NCBI GenBank assembly: GCA_965249965.1
Contig: OZ252262.1
Span: 3,348,001 to 3,412,000 of the forward strand
Direction: 5' to 3'
Origin: HXMU1420-13 sp965249965
GTDB lineage: Bacteria > Bacteroidota > Rhodothermia > Balneolales > Balneolaceae
DNA: 64,000 nucleotides
Position numbers and translations under genes: made by a program. Below the pieces are notes generated by a model. That model saw only the letters and a program-made list of their open reading frames with translations, had not been told where the DNA came from and did not search any database. The stretch's first letter is position 1. Every line of letters starts with the position of its first letter. Shown here piece by piece: positions 60,743-64,000 of the stretch.

Positions 60743-60820
60743 ATAAAAAAACCCGATACCCAAAGAGAATATAGTGGTCATCTATGTTCTTAAAAAAAGT
60801 TTCTCGGTGTGGGTATCGGG
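60743..60820 (-). terminator. Long-arm hairpin with internal hairpin and T-run (terminator-like)
   Basis: A 10-bp perfect stem CCCGATACCC/GGGTATCGGG (60752-60761 with 60811-60820) is followed on the minus strand by seven T (60745-60751). Its 49-base loop holds another hairpin of about nine pairs (6066-69 block: AGAATATAG at 60766-60774 with CTATGTTCT at 60782-60790). It lies 73 bases past the radical SAM gene stop. No convincing gene lies in 60625-60892. Confidence 0.8.
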
Positions 60821-60892
60821 AAGCTACACACACTAAGACGAACAAAAGGCAAAATAGTTTCCTGGCACCGTTAAATAATTGTAAAATTGAAA

Positions 60893-61939
60893 CTATTTAA
60901 ATAATTGCAGCTGATCGCCATACGGTTTTTTAAAATACTCGGTTGTTAACGAATTTGATTTTCTATTGAGACCAAGTTTTCGAATATGAATTTCGAAATT
61001 TTGTTTTATTTGATTGTAGTATTCACCTTTTCCTTTCATCCTTTCACCAAATTCAGAATTTGACAGTTTTCCATCTCTCATTGCTTTAATTCTATTGAGT
61101 ACTTTTTCTTTTCTGTCAGGAAAATGTTGCTCTAACCAATTTTGAAACAAATCCTTCACTTTATATGGAAGTCGGAGTATGATAAACCCTGCGGATGTAG
61201 CTCCTGCTTCGGCACTTAATCTTAAAATTTCCGGGATCTCATGATCTGTTAAACCAGGTATAATCGGAGCCACATTTACCCCTACCGGTATACCGGCTTT
61301 AGCAAGTTTTTCAATTGCTTTGAGTCTTCGAGTGGGTGATGAGGTTCTCGGCTCCATCTTTTGTCCCAAATTTTTATCAAGTGTGGTAATCGATAAAAAT
61401 ACACTTACACAATTGTATTTAGTCAGATCTTTTAGGATATCTATATCGCGGGTAACAAGATGATTTTTTGTAATGATGCCAACTGGTGATCTGAATTCTG
61501 AAAACACTTCAAGGCACTTTCTTGTAATTAAAAGTTTTCGTTCTATGGGTTGATAAACATCCGTAATACCACTCATGGCAACAACCTGTGGCTTCCATTT
61601 TGGTGAGGTAAATGTTTTTCGAAGTAACTCAGGCGCATCATATTTCACCATAATTTTTGATTCAAAATCAAGCCCTGAAGAAAATCCAAGATATTCATGA
61701 AATGGACGAGCAAAACAATATACGCACCCATGCTCGCAGCCTCGATACGGGTTAAGCCCTGCCTCAAAAGGAACATCCGGACTCTGATTAAATGAAATAA
61801 TTTTTTTTGTATCGTCTCGAAATAGTCTAGTAGGTGTATTCGGGCGATCTTCTAACTGATAATCTACGTAATGCCCCTCAAACCGATTTACCGGATTATC
61901 CGAACTGCCTCTTCCTTTAATGGGTAGATTTAATTTCAT
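60893..61939 (-). CDS. PA0069-family radical SAM protein
   Basis: A 348-residue radical SAM enzyme. The cluster motif CEHGCVYC (CxxxCxxC) lies near residues 69-76 (NPYRGCEHGCVYCFARP), followed by TDVYQPIERK, GIITKNHLVTRD and VGVNVAPIIPGLTD. It belongs to the PA0069 / spore-photoproduct-lyase-like group, whose substrate is unknown. An ATG start is used. It is divergent from the YbjN-like gene and is not adjacent to any gene that would suggest a pathway. Confidence 0.9.
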   Translation of the reverse strand: MKLNLPIKGRGSSDNPVNRFEGHYVDYQLEDRPNTPTRLFRDDTKKIISFNQSPDVPFEAGLNPYRGCEHGCVYCFARPFHEYLGFSSGLDFESKIMVKYDAPELLRKTFTSPKWKPQVVAMSGITDVYQPIERKLLITRKCLEVFSEFRSPVGIITKNHLVTRDIDILKDLTKYNCVSVFLSITTLDKNLGQKMEPRTSSPTRRLKAIEKLAKAGIPVGVNVAPIIPGLTDHEIPEILRLSAEAGATSAGFIILRLPYKVKDLFQNWLEQHFPDRKEKVLNRIKAMRDGKLSNSEFGERMKGKGEYYNQIKQNFEIHIRKLGLNRKSNSLTTEYFKKPYGDQLQLFK

Positions 61940-62030
61940 TCGAAATTATACACATATTTTACACATATATCTATACTGCTCATTTCTTTTTATATGGCTA
62001 CATTACGTCCCCTATTACTAAACTTCAGAT

Positions 62031-62495
62031 ATGAAAAAACTCCCGTTTTTTATCCTCATTACATTCATTTTTTGTGCTAAAAGCTATGCACAACTCGATT
62101 TCTCTAGCGAAGAATTACAACAAGTGTATTTAGGTGTTTTGCAGGAGAATGGTATTGAAGGTTGGATTGATGAAGATGGCGATGTGCAATTTGAAATTCA
62201 GGATAATGCATATTTCATTGGGATCTACGAGGATGATCCCGAATTTTTCCAGCTTGCTATGTTTAACATTTGGCCCATTGAAACTGATACAGAAACCACA
62301 CAAACACTAGCTGCTATCGATTTCGTTAACCGCGATCACAAAGTTGTAAAAGGCTATACGATAGAGGATAATGTGTGGCTTGCTGCTGAAATGTTTATAA
62401 CTAGTCCTTTTGAAGCTTCGTTACTTTTCGAACGGTCTCTGGAAGCCTTAGATGAAGCATTGATTACATTTATATCAGAAATGACAGACTACTGA
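62031..62495 (+). CDS. Exported YbjN-like protein
   Basis: A 154-residue secreted protein with a signal peptide (cleavage near SYAQ, residue 20). The mature part is acidic, and its alternating helix-strand plan (LQENGIEGWIDEDGDVQFE, then VKGYTIEDNVWLAAEM) looks like a YbjN/type III chaperone-like fold. Function unknown. The stop codon overlaps the end of the convergent amidohydrolase gene by seven bases. The domain name is a moderate-confidence guess. Confidence 0.7.
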   Translation: MKKLPFFILITFIFCAKSYAQLDFSSEELQQVYLGVLQENGIEGWIDEDGDVQFEIQDNAYFIGIYEDDPEFFQLAMFNIWPIETDTETTQTLAAIDFVNRDHKVVKGYTIEDNVWLAAEMFITSPFEASLLFERSLEALDEALITFISEMTDY

Positions 62496-64000
62496 TCTAA
62501 TTTTTGATAGACCGGCTTCCCTGCTACCCATGTTTCAAGAACTTCAGTTTTCCAAATTTCTGAGGCATCAATTTCAAAGTAATCACTATCAATTATAATA
62601 AAATCGGCCCACTTGCCAGGTTCTAATGAACCCATTACCTCTTCTTGATGTGCTGAATAAGCAGCATCAACAGTAAATGCACGCAATGCTTCTGTTCTCG
62701 ACATATTTTCTTCAGGATACCATCCTCCTTCTGGCATTCCATCATGCCCCATTCGAGTTACGGCAGAATAAAGGCCAAAAAAAGGATTAGAATGCTCAAC
62801 CGGGAAATCTGATCCAGCAGCTACCACAGTGCCTTGCTGCAAGAATTTCTGCCAGGCATATCCTCCTAGAATTCTTTGCGGCCCAACACGATCCTCTGCC
62901 ATATTCTTATCACTGGTTGCATGGGTTGGCTGCATACTTGCTATAATGTCTAACTCTTTGAATCTAGGAATATCCTCTAAAGAAACGATTTGGGCGTGTT
63001 CCACTCTGTTTCTAAGATCAATTGCCTCATGTTCATTTTGCGCAAATTCTAATGCATCCAGAACTTGTCGATTCCCGGCATCACCAATTGCGTGAATATT
63101 CGCCTGGAATCCATTTCCAACCACTTTTGATGCCATTGTATTCATCTCCTCCTGACTTACGAATAGTAACCCAAAATTTCCGGGATCATCCGTATATGGT
63201 TCAATTAATGCAGCCCCTCTGCTACCCAAAGCACCATCAGAATACAGTTTTACACTTCGAAGTGATAGTAAATCATTAGCATAGGAGTTTACCGGGCCAT
63301 TTTTTGAAAGTTCATCAAAGATTTCACCTGCACCGGATATCATTGCATAGATTCTAGCAGTCATTTTTCCTTTATCCGCAAAGTCTTTGTACATCTCCCA
63401 GGTATCAACATTAACGCCGGCATCATGAACACTGGTAATTCCCATTCTAGCCATTTGTTTAAGTGCTTTTTCGAGAGCGAGCGACGTTTCCAGAATTGTT
63501 GGTTCTGGTACTACCGATTGTATGTATCCTTCCGCAGCATCGATAAAAATACCGGTAGCATTTCCATTATTATCTCTGATAATTTTCCCTCCTTGTGGAT
63601 CTGGAGTATCCTTGCTTATTCCACCAAGTTGCAAAGCCAACGAGTTGCCCCAACCTGCATGGCCATCCACACGACTTAACCAAACTGGACGATCATCCAC
63701 AACCTTATCTAAATCTTCAGCTGTCGGAAAATTATTATCAGGCCAGAGTGTTTGATTCCACCCTCTCCCTTGAATCCATTCTAAATCAGGGTTCTCATCA
63801 GCATAGTCTTTCACTGCCTGCAGCGTTTCTTCGAGCGAAGTGATCCCCATTAAATTTACTTGTAATTCTTGATAGCCTAGCCCCATAACATGACCATGCG
63901 CATCAATTAGTCCTGGCAAAACGGTTTTACCTTCGGCGTCAATCGTAGTCCCTTCATACATACTTGAAAGTTCCTCCCCACCAATTTCAACAACTTTACC
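62489..64000 (-). CDS. YtcJ-like amidohydrolase (partial, N-terminus beyond window)
   Basis: A metal-dependent amidohydrolase of the YtcJ-like group. The first metal pair is in VLPGLIDAHGHVMGLG. Further ligands lie in SVHDAGV, the AIGDAGN segment with its His, and VVAAGSDFPVE with the catalytic Asp. The end (WADFIIIDSDYF) is the family beta-sandwich closing segment. The frame stays open to base 64000, with GKVVEIGGEE-like residues upstream of an internal ATG at 63961, so the true start lies outside. YtcJ-type enzymes hydrolyse imides or amides; the substrate is unknown. Confidence 0.93.
   Translation of the reverse strand, partial: GKVVEIGGEELSSMYEGTTIDAEGKTVLPGLIDAHGHVMGLGYQELQVNLMGITSLEETLQAVKDYADENPDLEWIQGRGWNQTLWPDNNFPTAEDLDKVVDDRPVWLSRVDGHAGWGNSLALQLGGISKDTPDPQGGKIIRDNNGNATGIFIDAAEGYIQSVVPEPTILETSLALEKALKQMARMGITSVHDAGVNVDTWEMYKDFADKGKMTARIYAMISGAGEIFDELSKNGPVNSYANDLLSLRSVKLYSDGALGSRGAALIEPYTDDPGNFGLLFVSQEEMNTMASKVVGNGFQANIHAIGDAGNRQVLDALEFAQNEHEAIDLRNRVEHAQIVSLEDIPRFKELDIIASMQPTHATSDKNMAEDRVGPQRILGGYAWQKFLQQGTVVAAGSDFPVEHSNPFFGLYSAVTRMGHDGMPEGGWYPEENMSRTEALRAFTVDAAYSAHQEEVMGSLEPGKWADFIIIDSDYFEIDASEIWKTEVLETWVAGKPVYQKLDQ

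Noticed and set aside
60630..60845. A 71-codon minus-strand open frame after the radical SAM gene
   Set aside because: It runs through the long-arm hairpin and T-run and has no recognisable domain or good start context.
63961..63961. ATG at 63961 as the start of the amidohydrolase
   Set aside because: The frame continues upstream to the window edge with residues typical of the family's first strands, so the ATG is internal.

Overview
The window is a compact, AT-rich chromosomal segment of a Gram-negative bacterium. The best guess is a member of the Balneolota/Rhodothermia side of the Bacteroidota. Reasons: a SusC/SusD pair, two GWxTD-domain lipoproteins, a fused CcoN-CcoO cbb3 oxidase, a Bacteroidota-type LptE, YaiO-type and TonB-linked outer-membrane barrels, and many lipoproteins with lipoboxes. 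Against a typical Bacteroides-like genome, several promoters read as classical TTGAnn-17/18-TAnnnT rather than TAnnTTTG. The phylum call is inference. No phage, insertion sequence, integron or CRISPR array was seen, so most of the window is core genome.

Layout. 1-6.4 kb: radA (cut by the left edge), a DG-repeat lipoprotein, an LPG-synthase-like membrane protein, class I FBP aldolase, dusB and a REP-like dyad. 6.4-11.8 kb: serS, an Lrp regulator, a receiver-less sigma-54 activator coupled to lptE, a TPR protein, an MBL hydrolase and rpmE2. 11.8-20 kb: MoxR-like ATPase, pabB, pyrD, a 913-residue TPR lipoprotein and pyruvate kinase. 20-30.3 kb: two tandem GWxTD lipoproteins converging on a SusC/SusD locus that carries two paralogous small lipoproteins. 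30.5-33.5 kb: initiator tRNA, ornithine aminotransferase and lysine 6-aminotransferase. 33.5-37.8 kb: TPR/beta-barrel protein, processive glycosyltransferase, HEAT-repeat membrane protein and lone receiver, a candidate exopolysaccharide module. 37.9-42 kb: SDR, DUF1579-like protein, purL and rhodanese. 42-50.9 kb: an Rrf2-headed operon for cbb3 oxidase (ccoI, ccoS, ccoNO, ccoQ, ccoP, ccoG, fixH) and a TauE/SafE protein. 51-64 kb: HAD hydrolase, LemA and two TPM proteins, methionine gamma-lyase with its Lrp regulator, FadE with its TetR regulator, trmB, pdxH, thioredoxin-like protein, radical SAM protein, a YbjN-like secreted protein and an amidohydrolase cut by the right edge.

How it fits together. 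The 42-50 kb operon holds copper supply (CcoI), assembly (CcoS, CcoG, FixH) and structural subunits of a microaerobic terminal oxidase behind one regulator, a near-consensus promoter and a 30-bp dyad. The SusC/SusD locus has no glycan enzymes, so its cargo is unknown. The GT2, HEAT, receiver and TPR-barrel genes resemble the division of labour of PgaC/PgaA but lack a deacetylase. Two catabolic loci, megL and fadE, each carry their own local regulator.

Track record of evidence: functions are from family recognition by eye; no searches were run. Coordinates of starts were moved from TTG codons to internal ATGs where signal peptides, promoters or gene overlaps supported it.
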